Part shown: piece after piece, positions 20,950-33,565 of the stretch
Position numbering within the stretch: position 1 is the first letter of the stretch
Layout: each line of letters starts with the position of its first letter
The notes under the pieces: generated by a model
The model's database searches: none
Seen by the model: only the letters and a program-made list of their open reading frames with translations
What the model was told of the DNA's origin: nothing
Position numbers and translations under genes: made by a program
Source of the DNA: Bromus sterilis
Lineage: Eukaryota; Streptophyta; Magnoliopsida; Poales; Poaceae
Direction of reading: 5' to 3'
Assembly: GCA_950022295.1 (NCBI GenBank)
Contig: OX465595.1
Span: forward strand, 433,560,270-433,624,269
DNA: 64,000 nucleotides

Positions 20950-22985
20950 TCAAGTTTTATCAAGAGAAAGAGAATAACTAGCCAGTGTAACGGACTCAAA
21001 AGGTAACTTGATTTTATTTCTAGGGAAGTGTTCCATCCCCTTTTTGAATGGGAATTGGAATTTTATATTCCCCTCTTTCATGTCAATAACCGCACCAACG
21101 GTGCGAAGAAAAGGACGTCCCAAAATAATTGGACACAAAGGTTCACACTCTATATCCATAACAATAAAATCAACGGGAACATAGTTGTCATTGACAATGA
21201 TAAGAACATCGTCGATCTTCCCCAAAGGTTTCTTTACGTAAGAATCAACAAGACGAACACCAAAAGAACAAGGCTCAAAGGGCTTCAATTCAAACATATA
21301 AAATATTCTTTTGGGCATAACGGAGGTACTAGCTCCAACATCACATAAAGCATAGCAAGAGAAGTTATTTAATTTAATTTTGACAATAGGGTCCCAACCA
21401 TCATCTAGCTTCCTAGGTATGGAGGCTTCTACTCTAAGCTTCTCCTCCCTAGCTTTGATGAGAGCATTTGTGATATGCTCCGTGAAGGCAAGATTAAGTG
21501 TGCTAGTGTGGGGGTCTCTAGACATTTTGTGTAGCAAGCTAATAACTTCTGAGAGGGTGCAACTATCAAAATCAATATCACTACTATCAAAGGTGGTAGT
21601 AGTGTCGTCTAGGATCACTTGTTTGAAACGCTCTATGTTCATAGGAGTTTCTTCATCTTCGGTTGAGGTATTAGCATCACCATTAATAGGTCCAACGGGA
21701 CTAGGAGTGCATTGGGTGCTAATAGTTTGGGTGTCCTCAACAATTTGGATAGTGGCAACTGTGTGGTGTGTAGGAAGGCTCTTAATTCTATCCTCTTCCT
21801 CTTTTTCTCTAGCCCACCTTTCTTTAAGTTTAGCCATCATCCTAATATTTTCATTAATTTGTAATTGGATAGCATTAATAGGAGTGGCCTTATTCTCCTC
21901 AAGGGGAGAGGTTCTAATTTTAAGAATCTCAATATCAAGGGCTAAGCTTTCTACCTTCAAAGAGAGATTATCTAATTTAGCTAATTTCTCCTCTACATTT
22001 TTGTTGAAGGCTTTTTGGGTAGTGATAAAGTCTCTAAGCATGCTTTCTAATTCAGAAGAGGGGTTCTTGTTGCTAGGGTAGGTGTTGTTCTTCCCATAGT
22101 TGGATGGAAACGGTCTAGGATTGCTAGAAAAATTACCCCTATAAGCATTGTTGTTGAAGTTGTTTGTAGCAATAAAGTTCACATCTACTTGTTCTTGGGC
22201 AACCAAAGAATTTAAAGGGACATCACGAGGATCAATAGAGGGTTGCTTGGTAAGTAGAGACATAATTAAGTCAACTTTTTCATTGAGGGAGGTAATTTCC
22301 TCGACAGAGTTTACCTTCCTACCTGTTGGAGCGCGTTCGGTGTGCCATTGGGAATAATTGGTCATCATCTCATCGAGAAGCTTCGTGGCAGCACCAAGTG
22401 TGGTTGACATAAAGGTTCCTCCCGCGGCCGAATCTAACAGGTTCCGCGAGGTAAAGTTCAAGCCTGCATAAAAAGTCTGGATAACCATCCAGGTAGTCAA
22501 ACCATGTGTAGGGCATTTCTTAACAAGAGATTTCATTCGTTCCCAAGCTTGGGCAACGTGTTCATTATCCAATTGCTTAAAATTCATAATGTTACTCCTC
22601 AATTGGATAATTTTAGCAGGTGGGTAGTACTTCCCTATAAAAGCATCTTTGCACTTATCCCAAGAATTTATGCTATTCCTAGGCAAAGATTGAAACCAGA
22701 TTTTAGCGTCTCCCCTTAAAGAGAAAGGAAAGAGCTTGAGCTTAACAATATCACCTTCTACTTCTTTATACTTTTGCATATCACATAATTCAACAAAATT
22801 GTTCAAGTGTAAAGCAGCATCATCTCCAGCACTAGAGAATTGATCTCTCATAACAAGGTTTAGCAAGGCAGCTTTAATTTCATAAGAGGTAGCGGAAGTG
22901 GCAGGTGTGGCAATGGGGTGCAGATAAAGTCTTGGTTGTTGTGACTAGTGAAGTCACACAACTTGGTGTTTTCAGTGGAACCCAT
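20950..22985 (-). pseudogene. gag: Gypsy I gag-protease
   Basis: Gag starts at the ATG at 22983-22985 (MGSTENTKLCDF), but a one-base loss in a G-run near 22915 shifts the frame. The main ORF is 22866-20950 (638 codons). It holds the Retrotrans_gag domain (FSLRGDAKIWFQSLP, WDKCKDAFIGKYYP, then AQAWERMKSLVKKCPTHG) and, after a long charged linker with coiled-coil potential (KLDNLSLKVESLALDIEILK), a retropepsin-like domain whose catalytic triad reads DVG in LCDVGASTSVMPKRI. DVG replaces the usual DxG/DTG/DSG. ILGRPFLRTVGAVID is the domain's end. The ORF finishes at LSLDKT without RT. Confidence 0.85.
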
Positions 22986-23121
22986 AGCAGCAGCAAGTGT
23001 GGAAGATCTTTTTTGTGATTTTTGATATAAGACTCAAAGATAAAAACTGAAAGGTAAACTAACAAGACTAAAAAACAAAGGTAAAGGGTAGTGTGCAACT
23101 CCCCTATCTTAGCACTCGGAG

Positions 23122-23139
23122 TCCCCGGCAACGGCGCCA
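23122..23139 (-). other. Primer binding site (tRNA-Asp type) of Gypsy I
   Basis: The minus strand reads TGGCGCCGTTGCCGGGGA, the common plant Gypsy primer site complementary to a tRNA-Asp 3' end, 11 bases inside the LTR at 23151. It fixes the orientation of the element. Confidence 0.85.
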
Positions 23140-23150
23140 AAAATTTGGCT

Positions 23151-24704
23151 TGATGTGCGAGGTGATGATAGTGATTTCTCGCCCTTCGTTGGTAAACCCC
23201 AAGTGGAAGGCGTGATGTAGCACAACAGCAAATTCCCCTCAGTAAAGATACCAAGATTTGTCTCCAGTAGGACTCCAGAGATGATAAGTAGGTGTTAGCG
23301 GCGCAACTGACGCGGACCTGCACACAGACACAAATAACTTTGTTCCCAACGAAGTTCAGAGAGGTTGTCAATCTCTCCGGTCTTGTTGTTCACAAAGGAT
23401 CAAACGCAAGGGATAATGATAGCAACTGAAAGTAAAAGCAGAAAAGTAAATGAGCGTGTAAACAGTAATGAGAATATGGACCAGGATACGTGATGTTCAC
23501 TAGTGATGTCGCTCACCCAAAAGACGATAAAACTGCTATGCGAGGTGGAAAAATTACAGAAGGGCAATTGACAGGATTATGAACGCACCGCAATGCTAAC
23601 TATGCTACAAAAGAAAGGAGGAGCCTCAAAAGCATGGGAAGTACGCCAAAATAAGTAGACCGAAATCCAACTGCATCTACTACTAATCATCCACCTTGAG
23701 ATATCTATCCAGAACATCTCGCTGGTATTAAGTTGCGAGCCCCACCCAAAGTGTAAACCCAAAGCAACAGACAACTGCATTAAAAATCACTTTGCGTAAA
23801 GTAAACAATCCTTGCAACCGCGGTTACACGCACCGTTGTTTTCCACCTTGTGGCAACAACACGTCCCCTAGACTCATGTTTCTGTCACTCAAGCGTGTCA
23901 TCGGGGGGCATGAACCCACCATCGAGCAAAACGTTCCCTCTTGGGGTTACTGCCTACTACTTGGCCAAAGCAATAAACAGCAACGGAGAACATGCAAGAA
24001 TTACTTAGGAACAAAAATATAAGAGATAAGAACCAAATATATTACTCAATCACAATCTGAACATAATCTCATAATCCATCAGATCCCATCAAACTCAGCA
24101 TAGCAATAGCAGAAAGATTACAAAAGTGCCTCGATCATGTAGGGCAGCTCACGAGGTCTAAACCATGAAGAACAAAGAGGGGAGGAGAACATCACATAGC
24201 TACTGATCACGGACCCATGGTCCAAGGAAAACTACTCACAAGACATCCGGGAAGCATCCATGGTGGAGAGGAGACTCCCGGAGGTCAACCCTCCCTCCGG
24301 CAGGGTGCCGGGAAGAGGTCTTCTGGTGCTCCCGATCTCAGAAGCGCGGCGGCGGCAGAACAGAGGCGAGATCGCAAAAAAGGGTTCTGTCCTCGAGGGT
24401 TTCACGTCACGGGGAATATATAGGCGAAGGTGGGCAGCCAGAGGTGGACCAGGGGGCCCAGGCGCCCCCTTGGCGCGGCCCAGGGGGTGCCCGCGCCGGG
24501 TGGCCGCCTGGGCCACCCCTGGCTCCCCTCTGGCCCCACTCGGGCTCTTCGCGAAGCTTCCTGTACGCTGATTTTTCCTATATTTTTCCCGGAATTTTTC
24601 TGGCACTTTTTATATGGGGGAAAACTGAAATAGAAAAACAGCAGAAAACAGGAGCTGGCACTGTGGTGCACTGAGTTAATAGGTTAGTCCAAATATGATC
24701 AAAA
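23151..24704 (-). repeat. Gypsy I 5' LTR, first piece
   Basis: It is nearly identical to the 3' LTR at 16465. It is broken at 24704 by the Angela-like insertion, and its last 88 bases are at 33369-33456. Confidence 0.88.
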
Positions 24705-26403
24705 TGTAGGAGATTGCGCGATAGAAAACAAAAAAAATTCTCTCACATGCGGAAGCAACATCCAAGATCCAATCTAGAAGATGCTAGTAACGGGGAGAGT
24801 AGGTCATCATACCCTCGAAGAACACGCGCGTTGAACGTTTATTTCAACGCAGCTTGGTGAAGTTGTTGGTGAAGTTCAATCCGATCAGCACTGCAAACGA
24901 GAAGTACCTCCGGAGGCTTGCACACGTACTGATCGATGACGAATCCTTCTTCTTGATCCAGCAAGCAAGAGGGAGAAATAGATGGGATCAATTCCAGCAG
25001 CACAACGGCATGGTGGTGGATATGGTGAAGAGTTTCCCGCGGGCAGGGCTTCGCCAAGCGATGCACGTGAGGGAGGAGGAGGTGTGGAAGGACTTGGGGT
25101 GTTCTTGGTGAGCCTCTCCCCTCTCTTATATAGGCAAGGAGGTTTTAGCCACTTCAATTCCCAAGTGATGAAACCCCTTCTCTCATTAAAAAGATGGTAA
25201 CACCTTTGTTTTAAGAGTGGTAACCCTCCCATTGAAGGGCTTCCCATTTATTGGCATAATAAACCAAGGAGGGCTGGTCACATGGACTATTGGGCCACCC
25301 TTGGTCGTCCAAAACAGGTGGGGCCCATAGTGGGACCCTCCGGAACCTTCTATAACATTCCGACATTGCCGAAAAAATCCTGAACTTTTCCGGAACCCTG
25401 AAATCAACTTGCCTTATATAAATCTTTACCTCTGAACTCTTCCGGAGCTCCTCGTGATGTCTAGGATCTCATCCGAGACTCCGAACAATATTCGAAACCC
25501 ATTAATAAAATTATCCCAAAGCTATTCTAGCGTTACCGAGCGTTAAGTGTGTGACCCTACGGGTTCGAGAACGTGTAGACATGATCGAGACATCTCTCTG
25601 ATCAATAACCATTAGAGGGACCAGGATATCCGTAATGACTCCCACACATTCAACGAAGATCTTTATCGATTGAACCACTATGTCGTGGACTACTATAATC
25701 CGTACACAATTTCCTTGGTCACACGATATTTTACTTACCCGTGATTCGATCATCGGTATCGCTATACCTAGTTCAATCTCGTTACCGGTAAGTTCTCTTT
25801 ACTCGTTCTGTAATACAACATTCTCTGTGACTAACTCATTAGTCACGTGCTTGCAAGCATTACCGAATGTCCATTACCGAGTGGGCCCAGAGTATATCTC
25901 ACCGTCACACGGAGGGACAAATCCCAGTCTTGATTCATGTAATTCAACAAGTGCTTTAAGAGATACCCGTAAGACATCTTTATGATCACCCTGTCACGAT
26001 GTGATGGTTGATGTCCCTAAAGTATTCTTCCGGTACCCGGGAATAACATAATCGCATGGTCTAAGAAACATGATACTTGACAATAAAAGGCATGACAGTA
26101 TAAACTTAATGAAACGATCAATATTGTTATGCTTAGTTGGGTCTGTCCATCACGTCATTCTTCTAATGACATGATCCCATTAATTAATAAACAACTCAGT
26201 TTCATGGTTAGGAAACCATAACCATCATTAATTAACGAGATAGTATAGTAGAGGCTTACTAGGGACGCGGTGTTGTTTATGCAACCACACATGCATTATG
26301 TTTCCGGTTAATACAATTATAGCATGGAAAATAAACATATATCATGAACACGGAAATATGATAATAACAATTTTATTATTGCCTCTAGGGCATATTTCCA
26401 ACA
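24705..26403 (-). repeat. Angela-like 3' LTR
   Basis: This repeat pairs with 31665-33363. Just inside it (26404-26420) lies the polypurine tract, CAAGTGGGAGAC on the minus strand. Confidence 0.92.
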
Positions 26404-27387
26404 GTCTCCCACTTGCACTAGAGTCAATAATCTAGTTTTCATTGGCAGAAATCTAACACCCATGGCATTCTGGTGTTGATCATGTTTTGTTTGTGGAAGA
26501 ACTTTAGTCAATGGATCCGCGATATTCTGATCCGTATGTACTTTGCTAATGGTAATATCTCCTTCAATGACATGCTCACGAATTTGATGAAACCGGCGTT
26601 TGATATGCTTGGAGCTCTTGTGACATCTTGGTTCCTTGGCTAGAGCAATGGCACCAGTGTTGTCACAAAAGATCTCCATGGGATCGAGTGCACTCGGAAC
26701 AACGCCGAGTTCAGTGACAAATTCCTTCAGCCATATCCCTTCTATCGCTGCTTCAGAAGCGGCCATATACTCCGCCTCTAATGTAGATCTTGCAATGACG
26801 CTCTGCTTGCAACTCCTCCAGCTAACCGCAGCTCCGTTCAAAATAAAGACATACCCTGTTTGAGATTTTGAGTCATCTAGATCAGTATTGAAGCTAGCAT
26901 CGACGTAACCTTTTACGAAGAGCTCTTCATCACCACCATAGACAAGAAACATGTCCTTAGTCCTCTTTAGGTACTTAAGGATATTTTTAACTGCTGTCCA
27001 GTGAGCCTCTCCAGGATCACTCTGGTACCTGCTCGTCAAACTAAGAGCATGGGACACATCTGGTCTAGTACACAACATGGCATACATAACAGAACCTATG
27101 GCCAAGGCATAGGGGATTTTATTCATCCTTTCCCTTTCTGTTGCCGTAGTTGGACACTGAGTCTTACTCAATGGCTTACCTTGTAACATGGGCAAAGAAC
27201 CTTTCTTTGCATCCTGCATATTGAATTTCTTCACTATCTTCTCAAGGTATGTACTTTGACTAAGTGCTATTAAGCGTCTCGATCTATCTCTATAGATCTT
27301 AATGCCTAATATGTATGCAGCTTCACCAAGTTCTTTCATTGAAAAACTATTATTCAAATAATCTTTCACACTGTTAAGCAGCTCCAC
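26317..27387 (-). pseudogene. pol: Angela-like Pol: end of RT and RNase H
   Basis: It contains the Copia RT end (YILGIKIYRDRSRRLIALSQ, YLEKIVKKFNM) and RNase H (GYVDASFNTDLDDSKSQTGY, TLEAEYMAASEA, FCDNTGAIALAKEP, then IADPLTK). D, E and D catalytic positions are present. Near the 3' end the frame drifts, and the ORF reads into the LTR (after 26403). The catalytic YVDD lies just upstream, near 27414, in a different frame because of a small deletion. Confidence 0.88.
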
Positions 27388-27741
27388 GTCATTCCCAATT
27401 AGTAAGATGTCATCTACATAAAATCAGAAATGCAACCGAGCTCCCACTCACTTTCTTGTAAACACAAGCTTCTTTATAATTTTGGACAAATCCAAAACCT
27501 TTGATAACCTCATCAAATCAAAGATTTCAACTCCGGGATGCTTGCTTTAGTCCATAGATGGAACGCTGAAGCTTGCACACTTTACGAGCATCCTTAGGAT
27601 TGACAAAACCTTGGGGTTGTACCATGTACAACTCTTCTTCAATGTTTCCATTGAGGAATGCAGTTTTGACATCCATCTGCCAAATTTCATAATCGAAATA
27701 AGCAGCAATTGCTAGCAGAACCCTAACAGACTTAAGCATCG
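27388..27741 (-). pseudogene. pol: Angela-like Pol: reverse transcriptase core, broken
   Basis: WQMDVKTAFLNGNIEEELYMVQPQGF and IYGLKQASRS (27527-27739) are conserved Copia RT blocks. The segment to the YVDD block near 27414 has at least one more frameshift. The join to the integrase part at 27742 is also out of frame. Confidence 0.85.
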
Positions 27742-29256
27742 CTACGGGTGAGAAGGTCTCATCGTAGTCAACTCCTTGAATTTGTCAAAAACCTTTTGCG
27801 ACAAGTCGAGCTTTATGTACAGTAACATTACCGTCAGCGTCTGTTTTCTTCTTGAAAATCCATTTACAATAACAGCCTTGCGGCTATCAGGAAGGTCAAC
27901 CAAAGTCCACACTTGGTTTTCTTTCATGGATTCCATTTCAGAGTTCATGGCGTCTTGCCATTTTCCAGAGTCTGGGCTCATCATCGCTTCCTCATAGTTC
28001 GTAGGTTCATCATTGTCTAACAATAAAACATTCATGACAGGATTACCGTACCACTCAGGAGTAGTACGTAACCTAGTCGACCTACGAACGGGAACTTCGA
28101 CCGAAGCTTCATGATCATTATCATCAGCTTCTTCCTCTCTAGTTGGTGAAGGAGGCACCAAAAGATCCAAATCTTCTTGCGCTGCGCTACTCTCCAATTC
28201 GGGAGAAGGTTGAATAACCTCGTCTAGTTCTATTTTCCTCCCACTCACTCGTTTCGAAAGAAACTCCTTCTCAAGAAAGGATCCGTTCTTAGCAACAAAG
28301 ACTTTGCCTTCGGATCTGTTATAGAAGGTATACCCTATAGTTTCCTTAGGGTATCCTATGAAGACACATTTTTCCGCTTTGGGTTCGAGCTTATCAGGTT
28401 GTAACCGTTTGACATAAGCCTCACACCCCCAAATTTTAAGAAACGATAATTTAGGCTTCTTGCCAAACCACAACTCATATGGTGTCGTCTCAACGGATTT
28501 AGATGGTGCCCTATTTAAAGTGAATGCAGCTGTCTCTAATGCATAGCCCCAAAATGACATTGGTAGATCGGATAGAGACATCATAGAGCGCACCATATCT
28601 AACAAAGTACGATTACGACGCTCAGACACACCATTACGTTGTGGTGTTCCAGGTGGCGTGAGTTGGGAAACAATTCCACAGTTTTTCAAGTGAATGCCAA
28701 ACTCGTAACTCAGATATTCCCCTCCGCGATCAGATCGTAGAAATTTGATCTTCTTGTTACGATGATTTTCTACTTCACTCTGAAATTCTTTGAACTTTTC
28801 AAATGTTTCAGACTTGTGTTTCATTAAGTAAATATACCCATATCTACATAAATCATCAGTGAAAGTTAGGAAGTAACGATATACACCACGTGTCGAAATG
28901 CTCATTGGTCCACACACATTAGTATGTATGATTTCCAACAAGTCACTCGCCCGTTCCATTGTACCAGAAAACGGGGTCTTAGTCATCTTACCCATGAGGC
29001 ATGGTTCACATGTGTCAAATGATTCAAAATCAAGTGACTGAAAAAGTCCATCAGAATGGAGTTTCTTCATGCGTTTTACACCAATATGACCTAAACGGCA
29101 GTGCCACAAGTATGTGGAATTATCATTATTCATTTTGCATCTTTTAGCATCAATGTTATGGATGTGTGAAGTACTAATATCGAGATCCAACAAGAATAAA
29201 CCATTTACGTCGGGTGCATGACCATAAAAGATATTACTCATAAAAATAGAACAACC
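27742..29256 (-). pseudogene. pol: Angela-like integrase
   Basis: The HHCC domain (WHCRLGHIGVKRM, then CEPCLMGK) and rve core are visible: the first acidic site appears changed (HTNVCGPM, where the family has D before the CGPM block), SDRGGEY has the second D, and GVSERRNRT has the E. The frame is continuous with the gag-protease ORF except for a TAA at 29257-29259. Frameshifts near 27860 damage the junction to RT. A linker rich in acidic residues separates integrase from RT. Confidence 0.87.
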
Positions 29257-30432
29257 TTAATTCTGTGATTTAAACGAGTAACCGTCTCGCAATAAACAAG
29301 ATCCAGATATAATGTTCATGCTTAACGCAGGCACCAAATAACAATTATTAAGGTTTAAAACTAATCCCGAAGGTAGATGAAGAGGTAACATCCCGACGGC
29401 GATGACATCGACCTTCGATCCATTCCCGACGCGCATCGTCACCTCATCCCTCGCCAGTCTCCGTTTATTCTGAAGCTCCTGTTTCGAATTGCAAATATGA
29501 GCAACCGAACCAGTATCAAATACCCAGGCACTACTACGAGAATTAGTAAGGTACACATCAATAACATGTATATCAAATATACCTTTGACATTGCCAGCCT
29601 TCTTATCCGCCAAGTACTTGGGGAAGTTGCGCTTCCAATGACCTTCTCCCTTGCAGTAGAAACACACAGTGTCCGGCTTAGGACCAGCCTTGGGCTTCAC
29701 ATGAGCGACAACAGGCTTGCCGCCCCGAGCGGCAGCTGACTTGCCACTCTTCTTGAAGTGTCCCTTTTTGGCTTTAGCCTTCTTGAAACTTGTGGTCTTA
29801 TTGACCATCAACACTTGATGTTCTTTCTTGATGTCCACTTCCGCAGATTTCAGCATCGCGAAAAGCTCATTGAGAGTCTTATTCATGCCTTGCGTGTTAT
29901 AGTTTAGCACAAAGCCTTTGTAGCTCGGAGGGAGCGACTGCAGCACCCTGTCAGTGATTAACTCATCTGGGATCACACATCCCAGCTGAATTAGGTGCTG
30001 GATATAGCCTCCCATTGTTACAACATGTTCACTGACAGAGTTGTGCTCCTCCATCTTACATTTATAGAACTTATCAGAGATCTCATATCTCTCAGCGTGG
30101 GTCTGAGTCTGAAACATGGTATTCAGCTCTTCAACCATCTCATAGGCGTCGTGATGTTCAAAACGTTTCTGGAGATTAGTATCCAGAGATGTAAGGATGG
30201 CACAAGAAACTATAATGTGGTCATCTTTGTGTGTCTCAAAGACGTTATGTTCTGCTTCTGGAGCATCGTCTGCAGGTGGGTCACCTAGCGCATCATCGAG
30301 CACATATTGCTTCTTACACCCAGTGAGGATAATCCTCAGGTTGCGGTGCCAGTCAGTGAAGTTTGAACCAGATGATTTTAGTTTTTCTTTCTCAAGGAAT
30401 GCGCTGAAGTTGAACTGAGCTATGCGGGCCAT
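29257..30432 (-). pseudogene. gag: Angela-like Gag and protease
   Basis: The ATG is at 30430-30432. The gag domain begins MARIAQFNFSAFLEKEKL, with WHRNLRIIL and LQSLPPSYKGFVLNYN. A zinc knuckle CFYCKGEGHWKRNF has Phe in place of the last Cys of CCHC, so zinc binding is probably lost. The protease motif WVFDTGSVAHIC follows near 29515. The ORF ends at an in-frame TAA (29257-29259), after which the same frame carries on into integrase. Confidence 0.88.
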
Positions 30433-31651
30433 GATCTACAACATTTTAGCAAAATAAAATTTTAGACTATGTTCATGATAATGAGTTCAGTTTAATCAAA
30501 TTACTAACGAACTCCCACTTAAATCAACATCCCTCATAGTTGTCTAGTGGTATACGATCCAAATCCACTACACCAAGTCTGATCTTCACGAGAGAAGATG
30601 TAGTTTCAATGGTGAACATCAAAATGTTGATCATATCATTCATATGACTCGTGTTTAACCTTTCGGTTCGTTGCGTTCCGAGGCCATGTCTGTACATGCT
30701 AGGCTCGTCAAGTTAACCAAAGTATTTTTGCATGTGTAAAACTGGCTTACACCCGTCGTATGTGAACGTAGAGTTTACCACATCCGATCATCACGAGATG
30801 CTTCAAAATGACGAACTTTTGCGATGGTGCATACTTAGGGAGAACACGTTTATCTTGATATTTAGTGTGAGGGATCATCTTATAATGCTACCGTTGTGCA
30901 CACGCAAAATAAGATGCATAAAAGGATAAACATCACATGCATAAAATGTGTGACATGGTATAACCCTTTTATTGCGCCTTGATCTCCATCTTGAACGCAC
31001 CGACAAGATCTCCATTATGGCACCATGTTGGTCTCCACCTTATGGCATCTTGGTTGTCTACACCACGTTGCATCTGCAACTATTGCTAACTCATAGCGAT
31101 AAAGTAATTCAATTACATGGCGTTTGAAGTTGACACGTAGGCCATACAATAAATAATTAAGACAACCATATGGCTCCTGCCAGTTGCCGTACTCATTGAC
31201 ATGCAAGCCGTGAAACATTACAAAACATGATCATCTGAACAGTTTGGGCTATACCACACCACAAGCACCCCTGCAAAAACAAGTTAGACGCCTCTCCCTT
31301 ATTATTTTTAATTTTACGTGGCTTCTAGGGTTTTGCATAAGAACCGTTCTTACCCACAAAAAAAACCACAACGTTGATATAACAAATTGCTTCTTAATCT
31401 CATAAGAGCCCTCCTTTGTAAATGTAGTTAATACTATGGTAAGAGCGACTGACACCCGCAGGCCGCATGTGCAATACAAGTTGCACGTCAAGTGCGGAAC
31501 CGGTCTCAATCCGAAGATTGTAAAGTTGGTCCGGGCCGCTGCATCAAACCATACCGCAAAACCAAAATACACATGGAAGGGTAGCAACAAGAAGATCAAC
31601 GCCCACAACTCATTGTGTTCTAACCGTACAAAGCATCTACGCATAGAACTA
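30433..31651 (-). other. Angela-like 5' untranslated leader
   Basis: About 1.2 kb without a coding ORF lies between the primer site and gag. Long leaders are usual for BARE/Angela elements. Confidence 0.65.
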
Positions 31652-31663
31652 GCTCTGATACCA
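31652..31663 (-). other. Primer binding site (initiator tRNA-Met) of the Angela-like element
   Basis: The minus strand reads TGGTATCAGAGC immediately inside the LTR that begins at 31665. This shows the element lies on the minus strand. Confidence 0.9.
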
Positions 31664-31664
31664 C

Positions 31665-33363
31665 TGTAGGAGATTGCGCGATAGAAAACAAAAAAAAATC
31701 TCTCACATGCGGAAGCAACATCCAAGATCCAATCTAGAAGATGCTAGTAACGGGGAGAGTAGGTCATCATACCCTCGAAGAACACGCGCGTTGAACGTTT
31801 ATTTCAACGCAGCTTGGTGAAGTTGTTGGTGAAGTTCGATCCGATCAGCACTGCAAACGAGCAGTACCTCCGGAGGCTTGCACACGTACAGCTCGATGAC
31901 GTCTCCTTCTTCTTGATGCAGCAAGCAAGAGGGAGAAATAGATGGGATCAATTCCAGCAGCACAACGGCGTGGTGGTGGATATGGTGAAGAGTTTCCCGC
32001 GGGTAGGGCTTCGCCAAGCGATGCACGTGAGGGAGGAGGAGGTGTGGAAGGACTTGGGGTGTTCTTGGTGAGCCTCTCCCCTCTCTTATATAGGCAAGGA
32101 GGTTTTAGCCACTTCAATTCCCAAGTGATGAAACCCCTTCTCTCATTAAAAAGATGGTAACACCTTTCTTTTAAGAGTGGTAACCCTCCCATTGAAGGGC
32201 TTCCCATTTATTGGCATAATAAACCAAGGAGGGCTGGTCACATGGACTATTGGACCACCCTTGGTCGTCCAAAACAGGTGGGGCCCATAGTGGGACCCTC
32301 CGGAACCTTCTATAACATTCCGACACTGCCGAAAAAATCCTGAACTTTTCCGGAACCCTTAAATCAACTTGCCTTATATAAATCTTTACCTCTGGACTCT
32401 TCCGGAGCTCCTCGTGATGTCTAGGATCTCATCCGAGACTCCGAACAATATTCGAACACGATTAATAAAATTATCCCAGAGCTATTCTAGCGTTACCGAG
32501 CGTTAAGTGTGTGACCCTACGGGTTCGAGAACGTGCAGACATGATCGAGACATCTCTCTGATCAATAACCATTAGAGGGACCAGGATATCTGTAATGACT
32601 CCCACACATTCAACGAAGATCTTTATCAATTGAACCACTATGTCGTGGACTACTATAATCCGTACACAATTTCCCTTGTCACACGATATTTTACTTACCC
32701 GTGATTCGATCGTCGGTATCGCTATACCTAGTTCAATCTCGTTACCGGTAAGTACTCTTGACTCGTTCTGTAATACAACATTCTCTGTGACTAACTCATT
32801 AGTCACGTGCTTGCAAGCGTTACCGAATGTCCATTACCGAGTGGGCCTAGAGTATATCTCACCGTCAGACGGAGGAACAAATCCCAGTCTTGATTCATGT
32901 AATTCAACAAGTGCTTTCAGAGATACCCGTAAGACATCTTTATGATCACCCTGTCACGATGTGATGGTTGATGTCCCCAAAGTATTCTTCCGGTACCCGC
33001 GAATAACATAATCTCATGGTCTAAGAAACATGATACTTGACAATAAAAGGCATGACAGTATAAACTTAATGAAACGATCAATATTGTTATGCTTAGTTGG
33101 GTCTGTCCATCACGTCATTCTTCTAATGACATGATCCCATTAATTAATAAACAACTCAGTTTCATGGTTAGGAAACCATGACCATCATTAATTAACGAGA
33201 TAGTATAGTAGAGGCTTACTAGGGACGCGGTGTTGTTTATGCAACCACACATGCATTATGTTTCCGGTTAATACAATTATAGCATGGAAAATAAACATAT
33301 ATCATGAACACGGAAATATGATAATAACAATTTTATTATTTCATCTAGGGAATATTTCCAACA
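31665..33363 (-). repeat. Angela-like 5' LTR
   Basis: This 1699-bp repeat is the partner of 24705-26403. Its terminus on the right (minus-strand start) is followed by the CAAAA duplication. Confidence 0.92.
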
Positions 33364-33368
33364 CAAAA

Positions 33369-33456
33369 GTGTATGAAAGTGTATCTAGATCATAGCAATA
33401 TCACACAAAACATGCATGGAGCAAGCAGAAATTATAGATACGTTTTGGACGTATCA
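33369..33456 (-). repeat. Gypsy I 5' LTR, second piece
   Basis: These are the final 88 bases of the LTR begun at 23151, ending GGACGTATCA. Together the two pieces are about 1642 bp, the same as the 3' LTR. The CGTGT duplication follows at 33457. Confidence 0.88.
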
Positions 33457-33461
33457 CGTGT

Positions 33462-33565
33462 TTCTTTCAAGCGCTTGTGAGTCGTTGGATCAGGCTTGTG
33501 AGTCGTTGGATCAGGCTTGTCGTTGCCTATATATAGCCCACCTCTCGGACATGTTCGACACTCAT
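33462..33565. other. End of the 85-bp array and TATA-like segment in CACTA-1
   Basis: The interrupted 85-bp unit resumes and ends near 33523. CCTATATATAGCCC at about 33527-33540 is TATA-like on both strands. On the minus strand it lies upstream of the AP2-like gene (about 350 bases when the Gypsy is removed), so it is a candidate promoter for that gene. Confidence 0.35.

Larger units (their letters stand above)
24705..33363 (-). mobile_element. Angela/BARE/WIS-like Copia retrotransposon, 8.66 kb
   Basis: Two 1699-bp LTRs read, on the minus strand, TGTTGGAAATATGCCC...CTCCTACA, the well-known BARE/Angela start. Target duplication CAAAA is at 24700-24704 and 33364-33368, within the 5' LTR of Gypsy I. 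Gene order on the minus strand is gag, protease, integrase, RT, RNase H. All are present but broken by several stops and frameshifts. Hand comparison of the LTRs gives about 40 differences (about 2.4%). Confidence 0.93.
16465..33456 (-). mobile_element. Gypsy element I (gag-protease only), with an Angela-like element inside its 5' LTR
   Basis: Its 1.64-kb LTRs read, in element sense, TGATACGTCC...CACATCA. The target duplication CGTGT is at 16460-16464 and 33457-33461. A tRNA-Asp-type primer site lies next to the right-hand LTR, so the element runs on the minus strand. Inside is one gag-protease ORF and about 2.8 kb of non-coding DNA, with no reverse transcriptase or integrase. It must have relied on another element. 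Abundant Triticeae families such as Sabrina or WHAM are comparable, but the family was not verified. Confidence 0.88.

Noticed and set aside
21380..22081. Long plus-strand ORFs opposite the gag-protease genes (also 40895-41596)
   Set aside because: They are antisense shadows of gag-protease, whose domain matches are clear on the minus strand.
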